A stretch of DNA of 64,000 nt from positions 67,248-131,247 of the forward strand of contig JAYSZI010000001.1 of assembly GCA_043738095.1 (NCBI GenBank). The letters run 5' to 3'. Of the stretch, positions 1 through 9,100 are shown piece by piece (position 1 is the stretch's first letter; every line of letters begins with the position of its first letter). The position numbers and the translations under genes were made by a program. The notes beneath the pieces are model-generated. The model searched no databases. It was not told where the DNA came from and saw only the letters and a program-made list of their open reading frames with translations. Source of the DNA: Lysobacter_K sp043738095 (GTDB lineage Bacteria > Pseudomonadota > Gammaproteobacteria > Xanthomonadales > Xanthomonadaceae).

Positions 1-54
1 GTCGACTTCCAGGAGGGACGGTTTTGACCCCTGATTGGTTCGAGTCTCTTCCTT

Positions 55-88
55 AAAAAAAAACGGCCGCGCCGCAAGGCGAGGCCGT
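55..88 (-). terminator. Rho-independent terminator of the exported protein gene at 119-565
   Basis: Read on the minus strand, ACGGCC and GGCCGT arms (83-88 and 63-68) enclose a GC-rich loop. They are followed by a run of T (the A-tract at 55-63 on the plus strand). It lies about 30 bases past the stop codon of the gene at 119-565. Nothing could be assigned to bases 1-54. Confidence 0.8.
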
Positions 89-118
89 CTTCATTTCAGA
101 AAGTTATTAGTCAGCGGA

Positions 119-565
119 TTACTTGATGCTAAGCCGTGCGGACTGGAACCGCATCGCCTGCGCCTGCTCCAGCGCCTTACCGAGCTGCGCAGGCGATTTG
201 GCCTGGATCCAGATGTGGGCAACGCGCCCATCGACTAGCTCCAGCACCGTTTCGCGAGCCTCGATACCGGGTTGCGCCGCTATTTCGCTGCGATACCAGG
301 TGACGTTGTGGCCATCGATTGAGGCTTGTTCTTCGCGATTGCTACGGCTGGGCTTGAACGGTGTCTGGTTGGCGATGTACAGCCCAAACGCTTCCGAACC
401 ATCGGCCCGCAACGCGCGACAGAAGTCCGTCTTTCCGGTGGCCTTGTGCTCCCAGGTCAAGCCACTGTCCGCGGACAGTTGCGGGCAGCTAGTGGGTTGC
501 GTTTGTGCCTGTGCGCCGGATGCCAGCGCCAGCAACATCGGTAGGCTGAATGCTCGTTTGTTCAT
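119..565 (-). CDS. Small exported protein of unknown function
   Basis: The product is 148 residues. It begins with a clear Sec signal peptide: positively charged start, hydrophobic core, and an A-Q-A cleavage site near residue 20. The mature part has two cysteines (in SCPQ and DFCRAL) that could form a disulphide, and no domain I recognise. The ATG is supported by a GGGGAGG ribosome site about 7 bases upstream. The gene has its own promoter (609-637), a palindrome in its leader (585-601) and a strong terminator, so it looks like a single-gene transcription unit. Its product is probably periplasmic. No function is proposed. Confidence 0.75.
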   Translation of the reverse strand: MNKRAFSLPMLLALASGAQAQTQPTSCPQLSADSGLTWEHKATGKTDFCRALRADGSEAFGLYIANQTPFKPSRSNREEQASIDGHNVTWYRSEIAAQPGIEARETVLELVDGRVAHIWIQAKSPAQLGKALEQAQAMRFQSARLSIK

Positions 566-584
566 GAAAAGCCTCCCCTGTTGA

Positions 585-601
585 GATCACGGCACGTGAT
601 C
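585..601. promoter_or_regulatory. Perfect 7-bp inverted repeat, candidate operator
   Basis: GATCACG and CGTGATC face each other across a 3-base spacer. The palindrome starts just downstream of the predicted minus-strand -10 box (609-614), around the expected transcription start. That is where a repressor of the gene at 119-565 would bind. No regulator can be named from the sequence. Confidence 0.45.
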
Positions 602-608
602 GACATCG

Positions 609-637
609 ACCATAGTTCAGTTCATGGGGCTTGACAA
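609..637 (-). promoter_or_regulatory. Sigma-70-type promoter for the exported protein gene
   Basis: On the minus strand, TTGTCA (632-637) and TATGGT (609-614) are separated by exactly 17 bases. This points at the start codon at 565, leaving a leader of roughly 35 bases. Confidence 0.5.
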
Positions 638-920
638 ATGGCGGCGTTTTGAGTTGTGACCATAAGTGACGCTGAGCGTCAGCGGTCAGGCAGGATGTGC
701 CGGACGTCCCCTGGGGGCCGGGACGAAGCGACCTCCAGCCCGGTGTGCATGCCACGTAAGCCCGCGCGGAATGTGGCGGCGTACGGATGCACGCCCAGCC
801 ATCGTCACTCCTCTGCGTATTACGGCAAGGGGCGGCCAATCGTAACGTCCGGCGACATCGTTGGCCGCCCCCACGCGTTCGTGCCGTTGCACTGATTGAC
901 ACGTCGAAAAGGATGCCGCC
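638..920. other. Intergenic region without a supportable gene
   Basis: This is the rest of the divergent gap between the exported protein gene and the haloperoxidase-like gene. Short open frames occur on both strands but have no ribosome site and no recognisable product. The Shine-Dalgarno AAGGA for the gene at 921 sits at its right end. Confidence 0.4.
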
Positions 921-2162
921 ATGTCGCATGACTTCGTGGGCTCGATTTCGAGCACAGCACCGAGCCGTCGGCCGCCGGAGCGACCGCGTGCTGCAGGGCT
1001 GTTGTTGGCCGCATTGCTGGGCCTGGTGGCGCACGCGAATGCACAGCCGCCGATCGCGGCCACCCAATCCCTCCCGATGGAGCCGGCGTGGCAGCGCTGG
1101 AATGTCGAGGCCCGCGACATCGTGCGCCGCAACCGCAGCGACCCGCTCTGGGCTGCGCGCACCTACGCGATGGTGAGCGTGGCCCAGCACGACGCGGTCC
1201 GCGCTGCACCCATGGCGGATGCCGATATCGCCTTCGTCGCAGCGGCGAGCGCATCGGCCGCTGCGCACGTGCTGGCGCAGCTGTACCCGCACGAGGTGCC
1301 GCGCGTCAGCGCCCGGCTGCAGGATCATCTGCAATCGCTGTCAGCGACCCTACGTCCGGCGCAGCAGGAGCGCGCCCTGGCGCTCGGCGCGACGGCAGCT
1401 GCAAAAGTGGTTGCAGCACGCAGCGACGACGGCGCCACTACCCTCGATGTGCTCGTGCCGCCAAACCGCCCCGACGTGTGGACGAGCGCGGAACACTACC
1501 CGCCGTTGCGAACCACGTGGGGCAGGGTGCGCCCGTTCCTGGTGACGGACCTCGACGCGCACATGGCACCGCCGCCGCCAGCGACCGATTCGGCGGCATT
1601 TCGCGACAGCCTGGCCGTCGTCCGCGCGGCCCGCAGCGACCCCGCGGCCGAGGGCGACCTCATCGCCAAGCGCTGGGCGGATGGCCCTGGCACCGCGACG
1701 CCGCCGGGTCACTGGAACCGCATCGCGACCGATCTCATCGCAGCGCAGGCGCTCAACGAGCGCGAGGCGACGCAGGTGTTGGCGCTGCTGAACATGGCCC
1801 TGTTCGATGCCAGCGTCCTGTGCTGGCGCAGCAAATTCACCTATTGGCTGCTGCGTCCGCCCCAGGTCGATGCGGCCATCGTGCCGAGCTTCCCGATGCC
1901 CAATTTCCCCGCTTATCCGTCCGGTCATGCCGCGTTCTCCGGCGCGGCTGCGGCGTACTTGGCGCATCGATTCCCCGAGGCGCGCCCACAGCTTGAGCAG
2001 TGGGCCGAGGAAGCCGCGCGCTCGCGCGTGGTGAGCGGCATCCATTACCCCTTCGATGCGCAGGCTGGGTTGGACCAAGGCCGGGGCATTGCGGCGCTGG
2101 CCGTGGCCCGCCACGACCGCGACCTCCCGCCGCCGATCGCGGCAATGCCGTCCCCTCCCTAA
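921..2162 (+). CDS. Secreted PAP2 / vanadium-dependent haloperoxidase-superfamily protein
   Basis: The 413-residue product starts with a long N-region and a hydrophobic signal segment ending near AHANA (about residues 25-42). It is therefore probably exported. The C-terminal third carries the complete vanadate/phosphate pocket of the superfamily: K305-x6-R312-P, S334-G335-H336 in YPSGHAAFSG, and S368-R369 with H375 and D379 in SRVVSGIHYPFD. Family members are acid phosphatases or, when vanadate is bound, haloperoxidases; sequence reading cannot tell which. The GIH spacing and the long N-terminal helical part look more like the bacterial haloperoxidase-like group than membrane PAP2 enzymes. 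An AAGGA ribosome site precedes the ATG. The next gene starts 13 bases after the stop, so the two probably form an operon. Confidence 0.8.
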   Translation: MSHDFVGSISSTAPSRRPPERPRAAGLLLAALLGLVAHANAQPPIAATQSLPMEPAWQRWNVEARDIVRRNRSDPLWAARTYAMVSVAQHDAVRAAPMADADIAFVAAASASAAAHVLAQLYPHEVPRVSARLQDHLQSLSATLRPAQQERALALGATAAAKVVAARSDDGATTLDVLVPPNRPDVWTSAEHYPPLRTTWGRVRPFLVTDLDAHMAPPPPATDSAAFRDSLAVVRAARSDPAAEGDLIAKRWADGPGTATPPGHWNRIATDLIAAQALNEREATQVLALLNMALFDASVLCWRSKFTYWLLRPPQVDAAIVPSFPMPNFPAYPSGHAAFSGAAAAYLAHRFPEARPQLEQWAEEAARSRVVSGIHYPFDAQAGLDQGRGIAALAVARHDRDLPPPIAAMPSPP

Positions 2163-2175
2163 CCGAGATATCGCC

Positions 2176-4023
2176 ATGAGCTTGCCCAAGGAAAGGAACG
2201 TCCTTCGTGTGCTGCTGTGCCTGCCCCTGCTCGGCATCGCAAACGCCGCCTTCGCCCAGGTGTATTCGGTGCCGATACGCTGGTGCGTGATCGCCAACGA
2301 CACCAACGGCAACGGCCAAGTCGACGCCGGCGAAAGTGGCGCGCCCGCCTTCGCCAACCCGGGCAACGTAGGCGAAGTCGACACCGACAATGTGCTGTGG
2401 CGCCGGCACGAACGCCCCAGCGATGCGGTCTTCATCCCCGAGGCGCAGATCACGTTCCGCTCCGGGATCTACAACATCGTCGAAGACGCAACCCTGCGCT
2501 TCCCGATCATCCCCGACCCCGATCCCAATCCCACCGGTGACGCGTTCTGGCTGAGCGGCGATATCCTCAGCGGCTCCAACCCCAGCATCGAGTGGAACAC
2601 CGCGCATAACGCGTGCGTGGACGCGTGGCGTGAGCAGCACGGCGTCGAGGACATCGGCGTGGTAGTGATCAATGCCAACCATTACCGCTCGTTATCCGGC
2701 GACTCCGAGCCTGGTGCCGCGACCTTCGGCGGGCGGCGCATGATCCTTCGCGACAACGCTTACCTGCTGCCGGGCTCGCCGTTGTTCGGTGCGTTCGAGA
2801 ACCCGCCAAACCTGACAACCGTGCCCGACCACATCGACAAGCACTTCGGCCACGAGATCGGCCACGCCCTCGGCGGACTGAGCCACACCTGCAGCAACCA
2901 GAACATCATGAGCAACCGTCGCATCGACACCAATGGCGACAACCGGGCCGACAACATCCACCTGAGCAACTCGATCGCCGAGGTGACCAACACTTCTGGC
3001 TGCCCCACCACTGACCTGCCTGTGGTGAACCAGATCGCGCTGCTGCGTGCGGCGGCCCAGGCCGCGCCCGGCTGCAAGATCGCCGGCACCAATACCGATT
3101 GCACCGTGCGCAGCGACGTGCGCGCCGATCGCATCAAAGACACGCCGATCTTGTTCACCGATCTGTCGCTGGTGACAGTGACCAACGACGACCCCGTAGC
3201 CCGCCTCGTGCACGAGCCGATGGGGCCGCTGGATCGGAAGTTCTTCAAGCGGGGTAGCTACTTCGACTACTACACGTTCCTGGATCAGGATAACGACGCC
3301 GGTACCGGCGGGGCGGCGGAGGCGCTCAATGTTCCTGTGCGCTTCAAGGGCGTTGAGGTGGCCGCGCGCGTGCGGGTGACGATGCAGGATGGCCGCTTCC
3401 GCTTCGTGCCCACGGTGTGGAAGTACGTCGGGCCTGGCTTTACTGAGGTCATCGACCGCCGGATCCGCGCCTATGGCTTCCCGGTCAAGGCCGTGACCGA
3501 GCCTGGCGAGCTGTACCTCAGTGACCAGATCACGCTGGAGGCCCCGCTGACGATATTCGGCCCGTCCAACGATTTCCGCGTGCAGGCCGCGGTAGTTGTG
3601 CCCTCGGGCAAGAAATCCAAGGTGCTCGACCTGCTCGACGACGGTCGTGAGAAACCCGGGCGCGCGTTCCGCTGGCGCTCGCCCACCTTCCCGGTGTGCT
3701 CGGTGACGCCGGCGCATGCGCCGCGCGGCGGCACAATCAAAGTGACGTCCAGTGGGCTGCAGGCCGACCAACCGGTGCACCTGATTTTTGGCCACCGGCA
3801 TGTCGCCAACGGCCATGCCGACGCAACCGGAGCGGTGACCATCACCACCGCAGTGCCTGCGGATGCGCGGGACGGACAGCATCTGATCACCGTCGGCACC
3901 GACGGCACTGCGCTGACGGCCGATTGCATTGCAATGATCAAAGGCGGGCGTCGGCCGGAAGGGAATAGGCCGCCCCGCCAGCAGCCGCCTTCGGCGGCGC
4001 CGCCGGCCGAACCTTCACGCTGA
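2176..4023 (+). CDS. Secreted zinc metalloprotease-like protein with an HExxH motif
   Basis: The product is 615 residues from the ATG at 2176, chosen because it gives a clean signal peptide cleaved near AFA-Q (residue 27); an in-frame start further upstream would overlap the preceding gene. Residues 42-53 form an EF-hand-like calcium loop (DTNGNGQVDAGE). The zinc motif is H226-E227-I-G-H230, followed by ALGGLSH with the third His at 237. A canonical metzincin has HExxHxxGxxH, so the third His here is one residue late. A second Asp/Asn-rich loop follows near DTNGDNRAD. The C-terminal region (about residues 500-590) resembles a beta-sandwich surface domain. A low-complexity Pro/Arg tail ends the protein. 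It is likely an extracellular protease co-transcribed with the haloperoxidase-like gene; the substrate is unknown. Confidence 0.7.
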   Translation: MSLPKERNVLRVLLCLPLLGIANAAFAQVYSVPIRWCVIANDTNGNGQVDAGESGAPAFANPGNVGEVDTDNVLWRRHERPSDAVFIPEAQITFRSGIYNIVEDATLRFPIIPDPDPNPTGDAFWLSGDILSGSNPSIEWNTAHNACVDAWREQHGVEDIGVVVINANHYRSLSGDSEPGAATFGGRRMILRDNAYLLPGSPLFGAFENPPNLTTVPDHIDKHFGHEIGHALGGLSHTCSNQNIMSNRRIDTNGDNRADNIHLSNSIAEVTNTSGCPTTDLPVVNQIALLRAAAQAAPGCKIAGTNTDCTVRSDVRADRIKDTPILFTDLSLVTVTNDDPVARLVHEPMGPLDRKFFKRGSYFDYYTFLDQDNDAGTGGAAEALNVPVRFKGVEVAARVRVTMQDGRFRFVPTVWKYVGPGFTEVIDRRIRAYGFPVKAVTEPGELYLSDQITLEAPLTIFGPSNDFRVQAAVVVPSGKKSKVLDLLDDGREKPGRAFRWRSPTFPVCSVTPAHAPRGGTIKVTSSGLQADQPVHLIFGHRHVANGHADATGAVTITTAVPADARDGQHLITVGTDGTALTADCIAMIKGGRRPEGNRPPRQQPPSAAPPAEPSR

Positions 4024-4379
4024 GAAAGGAGACGGCAGAGCGGTTCGCGTGGGGTTTTCGCTCCCCAAACCACCCAAATTGCGCCCGCGACCTGACACGA
4101 CAGTGCACTACTGACAGCGACGAGACAGAAGCTGGCACTCCCCATCAGGGCGCGACCTTCAGCGCTTGGGTGAGAATCGTGCGTGCGGCCATGCCCTGGT
4201 TTTGACCCCAACCGCCATAGCGGGCCTGCACGCTCGAATCGCGCCGTAAACAGACCCGCGCCTGCGTACGCGCGGGCGACGAATCGCGGTCACCGCGTGG
4301 CTGCGTTCTAGGGTTAGTTCAACATGCGGCAAGGAGGGTTGTCGGACACCGAAATGCGGCGCGCGTCGGCGTTAACGAA
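4024..4379. other. Intergenic region between convergent genes
   Basis: This 356-base gap separates the metalloprotease gene from the lipoprotein gene on the other strand. I see a weak GGGG/CCCC hairpin near 4046-4065 without a T-run, and no convincing promoter, RNA or coding sequence. Confidence 0.4.
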
Positions 4380-4769
4380 TTACCGAGCGGCTGGATCGAT
4401 CTGCACGGTCGCTTGGGGCGCATCGCCGAACGCCAGCGCCAGCAGCCGCAGCTGCCATTGGCCGATCGACGCGGTGGCCGGTGGATCGGTATTCACGGTG
4501 ACCCGGCGCGCGGTCTTGCCGGTGTCGGCGAACTCGAACACGACGTCGGCATTGCCCGCGTGGATGCACTGCACGCCCGGGGGGCACCGCGAGTCGGCGG
4601 CGACTTCGAGGTAGCGCAAGGTGGCGCCATCGGAGAGCGAGATCTGCTGGCCGGGTGCCATCTGGATCGGCTGCCCGCTGGGCGCGTTGTCGCGCGTGGG
4701 GCTGGTGCCGGTGCAGCCGGGCAGCATCATGGCGAGGGACACGAGGGCGGCGAGCAACATGGCACGCAT
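4380..4769 (-). CDS. Small lipoprotein of unknown function
   Basis: The product is 129 residues. The N-terminus is a lipoprotein signal peptide with lipobox L-P-G-C at about residues 16-19, so the mature protein is probably lipid-anchored. The mature part contains a paired-cysteine motif, SRCPPGVQCIHAGNA, that I associate with small uncharacterised lipoproteins of Lysobacterales. The rest is predicted beta-rich. A 94-base gap separates it from the next minus-strand gene upstream, which is also a probable lipoprotein. Confidence 0.7.
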   Translation of the reverse strand: MRAMLLAALVSLAMMLPGCTGTSPTRDNAPSGQPIQMAPGQQISLSDGATLRYLEVAADSRCPPGVQCIHAGNADVVFEFADTGKTARRVTVNTDPPATASIGQWQLRLLALAFGDAPQATVQIDPAAR

Positions 4770-4863
4770 GGCGACTCCGGTTCGGCTGGCGGGGATCGGC
4801 AGTCTAGGCGCGGGGGCGTGAATAGTCTGCGGATCCTGGGGCGTGACGCGAGGGCGGCGAGGG

Positions 4864-5445
4864 TCACGGCATCTTGCCGTCGATCAGGCTCGCCTCGCCG
4901 TCGCCAGCAATCCGCACGTGCAGGCGACGGTCGAACTCGTCATCGCGCAGCGGCGTCACAACGCAGGTGCACAACGCTGCGGCGATGCCCGCGACCGTAT
5001 TGCTGTGCCCGACGACCAGCACCGTGCCACCGGGGTGACGCTGTTTGAGCGCGGCTGCAAACGCAGCGACGTCCTGCTTGGCATCGTAGGTGGTCACCGC
5101 CAGCCCATGCGCCGCGGCGGCTGGCGTCGCGGTCTGTTGGGTGCGCCGGTAGGCGGTGGCATAGGCCGCTACCAGGGGCTGCTGCGCCAGCGACGCGGCA
5201 AGCCGCTGCGCACGCGACAGGCCGGCGTCGCTGAGCGCCGGATCGCGCGGATCGTCGCTGCGTTTCTCCGCGTGGCGGACGACCACGAACTCGACCCCCG
5301 ACGCCACTGGCCGTGTCGGCATGCACGCTGCGATAGCCAACGCACCGGCCACCACGCCCGCGCGCAGCACCAGCAAGCCCGCGCGACTGGCCAGCCGAGG
5401 CCTGGGCACGGAAGGAAGTACGACGGGTGTCGGCAAACGTTTCAT
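4864..5445 (-). CDS. Histidine phosphatase superfamily protein, probable lipoprotein
   Basis: The product is 193 residues. A basic N-terminus precedes a hydrophobic segment ending in AIAAC, a likely lipobox, so the protein is probably exported and lipid-anchored. The phosphoglycerate-mutase fold is shown by the catalytic RHAEK motif, the substrate arginine in AYRRTQQTA and the second catalytic histidine in VVGHSNT. These residues are all intact, so it should be active. Its substrate cannot be inferred; family members act on sugar phosphates, phosphoproteins or nucleotides. An AGAGGT ribosome site lies upstream of the ATG. Confidence 0.75.
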   Translation of the reverse strand: MKRLPTPVVLPSVPRPRLASRAGLLVLRAGVVAGALAIAACMPTRPVASGVEFVVVRHAEKRSDDPRDPALSDAGLSRAQRLAASLAQQPLVAAYATAYRRTQQTATPAAAAHGLAVTTYDAKQDVAAFAAALKQRHPGGTVLVVGHSNTVAGIAAALCTCVVTPLRDDEFDRRLHVRIAGDGEASLIDGKMP

Positions 5446-5500
5446 GACAGTGCGACCTCTGGTAGTGGGGCATGTGTAGCCAAGCGTGCAATTAGGCGCA

Positions 5501-5875
5501 TTACGTTGCCGCGTCGTTGCTGGCCAACAGCTTGGTGCGACGCGCCTTACTTAGCGAGCCCAGGGCCTTGTGGTACGACCACTCCACCAACTCGACCAAA
5601 TACGCGGCGGGCACGTTGCGGACATCAACGATTGTCACCCAGTGGTAGCGACCCATGTATCGCGCTGGCTTGATCCCTGCCACGTCGGTGAGTTCAACAA
5701 ACCGATCAGGCGTGACCCGGATGCTGAAGCGCCATTGCTCAGGCTCGCTGGTCTTGAAATAGGCGAAGGTCTTGTCGCTTAGCCGGTACGACAGCACGTT
5801 GGTCGGATTGGGGTGCAGCAGCCGGCTCGCGCCCGGTAAGCGCTCGCAGAGGGTCTTAAGTTGGGTCGTGTCCAT
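5501..5875 (-). CDS. MmcQ/YjbR family DNA-binding-fold protein
   Basis: The product is 124 residues from the ATG at 5875. The frame remains open further upstream, but the extra stretch is Cys/Arg-rich and unlike the family. The sequence matches the YjbR fold: an N-terminal helix, then FAYFKTSEPEQWRFSIRVT, and the family hallmark GRYHWVTI near the C-terminal half. The family has a CyaY-like fold with double-wing topology and is often called a DNA-binding protein, but its role is not established. Upstream, 5876-6169 contains no gene I can support. Confidence 0.75.
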   Translation of the reverse strand: MDTTQLKTLCERLPGASRLLHPNPTNVLSYRLSDKTFAYFKTSEPEQWRFSIRVTPDRFVELTDVAGIKPARYMGRYHWVTIVDVRNVPAAYLVELVEWSYHKALGSLSKARRTKLLASNDAAT

Positions 5876-6169
5876 GACGGCCTGCGGCGAGTTTGGGAGT
5901 AAAGCTTCGTGGTCAGCGGCGTGGCACTTCGTCAAGCCGCACGGACTTGCAGCAAGCGTGATGCCAAGTGGGGCCAATGCATAGGCTGCACACGAAAAAT
6001 GCGGTCGCGGCCAGTGCAGGTGTCTGGCCGCCCAAGAAGTACACGCCAAGCGCAGTGATCGAGGTCGCCCGCAACGATCAGCCAATGCGCGAGCGGGAGA
6101 TCAATTCAGTTGCCCACCAAGTCAGACAAATCCATGGCCATAACCCCCTCAAAGCCCCCTGCGATGTCC

Positions 6170-9100
6170 TCAACCAGCCTTGCCGAGCATGGTGAGCAGA
6201 CCGCGCGCCGCCTGCAACCGTGCCGGCGCATCGGGCAACTCGAGCTTGAGCCGCAGCTTGTCCGGCCCGTCCATCTGATAGAGCTTCGGCTGGCCCTGGA
6301 TCATGCGGATGATCGCCATCGCGTCGACGTTCGGCTTGGCGACAAACTGCACGCGGCCGCCGGTGGGGCCGATGTCGAGCTTGCGGATGCCCAGTTCGGT
6401 TGCCTGCAGCTTGAGTTCCGCCACCGCGAACAGGTGTTTGGCCGGTAGCGGCAGCAGGCCAAAACGGTCGATCATCTCCACCTGCAACTCGCGCAGGCCA
6501 TCGACGTCGCGCGCACCGCTGATGCGTTTGTACAGCGTCAGGCGCGTGTGCACGTCGGGCAGGTAATCGTCGGGAATCAACGCCGGCAGATGCAGCTCGA
6601 CGTCGGCGCCGCGCACCAACGTACCGTCGACGTCGGGCAGCTCGCCGCGCTTGATCGAACGCACCGCGCGTTCGAGCAGTTCGGTGTAGAGGCTGAAGCC
6701 AATCTCGGCCATCTGCCCGCTCTGGTCCTCGCCGAGCAGCTCGCCGGCGCCGCGGATTTCCAGGTCGTGGGTGGCGAGGGTGAAGCCGGCGCCGAGCTCG
6801 TCCATCGCCGCGATCGCATCGAGGCGTTTTTTCGCATCGCTGGTGATCGAGCGCTGGTCGGGCACGACTAAGTAGGCGTAGGCGCGGTGGTGTGAGCGGC
6901 CGACGCGCCCGCGCAGCTGGTGCAACTGGGCGAGGCCAAACTTGTCGGCACGATTCATGATGATCGTGTTCGCGTTCGGGATGTCGATGCCCGACTCGAT
7001 GATCGTCGTGCACAGCAACAGATTGAAACGCTGCTTGTGGAAGTCGAGCATCACCCGCTCGAGTTCGCGTTCCGGCATCTGGCCATGGGCAATCCCGATG
7101 CGCGCGTCGGGCGCCAGCGCTTCGAGTTCGCGCTGCATGCGGTGGATGCTCTCGACATCGTTATGCAGGAAATACACCTGGCCGCCGCGCGCGAGTTCGC
7201 GCTGGATCGCCTCGCTCAGTTGCGCGTCGTCCCACGGCACCACGAACGTCTGCACCGCCAGACGATGTGCAGGCGGCGTAGCAATGATGCTGAGGTCGCG
7301 CAGCCCGGCCATCGCCATGTTGAGCGTGCGCGGGATCGGGGTCGCGGTCAGCGTCAGCAGGTGCACGTTCGCGCGCAGCGCCTTGAGCGCCTCCTTCTGG
7401 CGCACGCCGAAGCGTTGCTCCTCATCGACGATCACCAAGCCGAGGTCCTTGAAGCGGACGTCGGCCTGCAGCAGGCGGTGGGTGCCGACTACGACGTCGA
7501 TCTTGCCGTCGCTGATGTTGCCGATTTCGGCCTTGATTTCCTTGGCGGTCTTGAAGCGCGACAGCACCTCGACCTTGAGTGGCCAGTCGGCGAAGCGGTC
7601 GCGGAAGTTGCGGTAGTGCTGCTCGGCCAGCAGCGTGGTCGGCACCAGCACCGCGACCTGCTTGCCGGCGACCGCGGCCACGAACGCGGCGCGCAGCGCG
7701 ACTTCGGTCTTGCCGAAACCGACATCGCCGCAGACCACACGGTCCATCGGCTGCGATGAGCCGAGATCGCGGATCACCGATTCGATCGCGGAATGCTGGT
7801 CTGGCGTTTCCTCGAACGGGAACGTCGCGGCGAACGGCTCGTACATCGAGCGATCGACGTCGATCGCCAGTCCGGCGCGGGCGCGGCGCTTGGCCTGGAT
7901 CTCGAGCAACTCGGCGGCGACGTCTCGGACTTTCTCCTGCGCCTTCTTCTTGGCCTTGCTCCATTGCTCGCCACCGAGCGAATGCAGCGGCGCGGTTTCG
8001 ATCGAGGCACCGGAATAGCGGTTGATCAGATGCAGCTGCGCGACCGGCACGTACAGGCGGTCGCCCTTGGCGTATTCGATTTCGAGGTATTCGCCACTCT
8101 CGCCGCCAGCTTCGAGCGTGATGAGTCCGCGATAGCGGCCGACGCCGTGGTCCTCGTGCACGATCGGCGCGCCTTCGGTCAGCTCGCCGAGGTCGCGGAT
8201 GATCGCTTCGGGCTCGCGTCCGGCGCGCTTGCGCCGGCGCGGTTGCGCGGCGCGCTCGGGGAACAGCTGGCGTTCTGTCAGGACGGTAAGCGCGGGCGCA
8301 GTGATCGCGAAGCCGTCGTCAAACGGGGCGACCGCGATGGCAAAACGGCTTCCGGATTCAATGCCGGCGAACGCGCGCCAGTTGGGCAGCAGCTCGGGTT
8401 GCAACTCCGCCGCCTGCAGCAATTCTAGCAGCGCCTCGCGCCGCCCCGGCGAATCGGCCGCGATCAGCACGCGCCCCGGATAACTGCGCAGGAACGACTT
8501 CAACGCGCCCGCGGGCACCACGTCCTTGGCCGCGATCGGCACGTTCGGCGCGGGTTGGTCGCCGAGCGCCTGTGCGCGCTCGCGTTGCGGATGCGCCTCA
8601 CCACAGACCTCGATGCGCTGGCCGAGGTTGAAGCGTTCGCGCAACGCATCTGGCGACAGGTACAGCGCGTCGGGCGGCAGCAGCGGGCGTTCGAGGTCGT
8701 GGCGGCGCTGTTCGTAGCGCTCGCCGGTGTGCGCCCAGAACACCTCGGCCGCCTCGAGCGCGCCGTCGCCGATCACCGGCAGCATGCTCGCGTCGAGGTA
8801 GTCGAACAGGGTCGCAGTCTGCTCGAAGAACAGTGGCAGGTAGTACTCGATGCCCGATGGCGCGAGCCCGGCCTTCAGGTCCTGGTACAGGCCGCTGCGG
8901 CGCGTGTCGAGGTCGAAACGGTCGCGCAGCGCGTCTAGCGCGCGCTTGAGCGAGGCTTCGTCGAGCGGCACCTCGCGTCCGGGCAATAGGTGCACGGCGT
9001 CGATCTTTTCAAGCGAGCGTTGCGACTCCGGATCAAAGCCGCGGATGGTGTCGATCTCGTCGTCGAGCAACTCGATGCGGTACGGCATGTCCGCGCCCAT

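Noticed and set aside
2692..3882. A 396-codon minus-strand frame opposite the metalloprotease gene
   Set aside because: No ribosome site or recognisable protein; the plus-strand gene has a signal peptide and a zinc motif.
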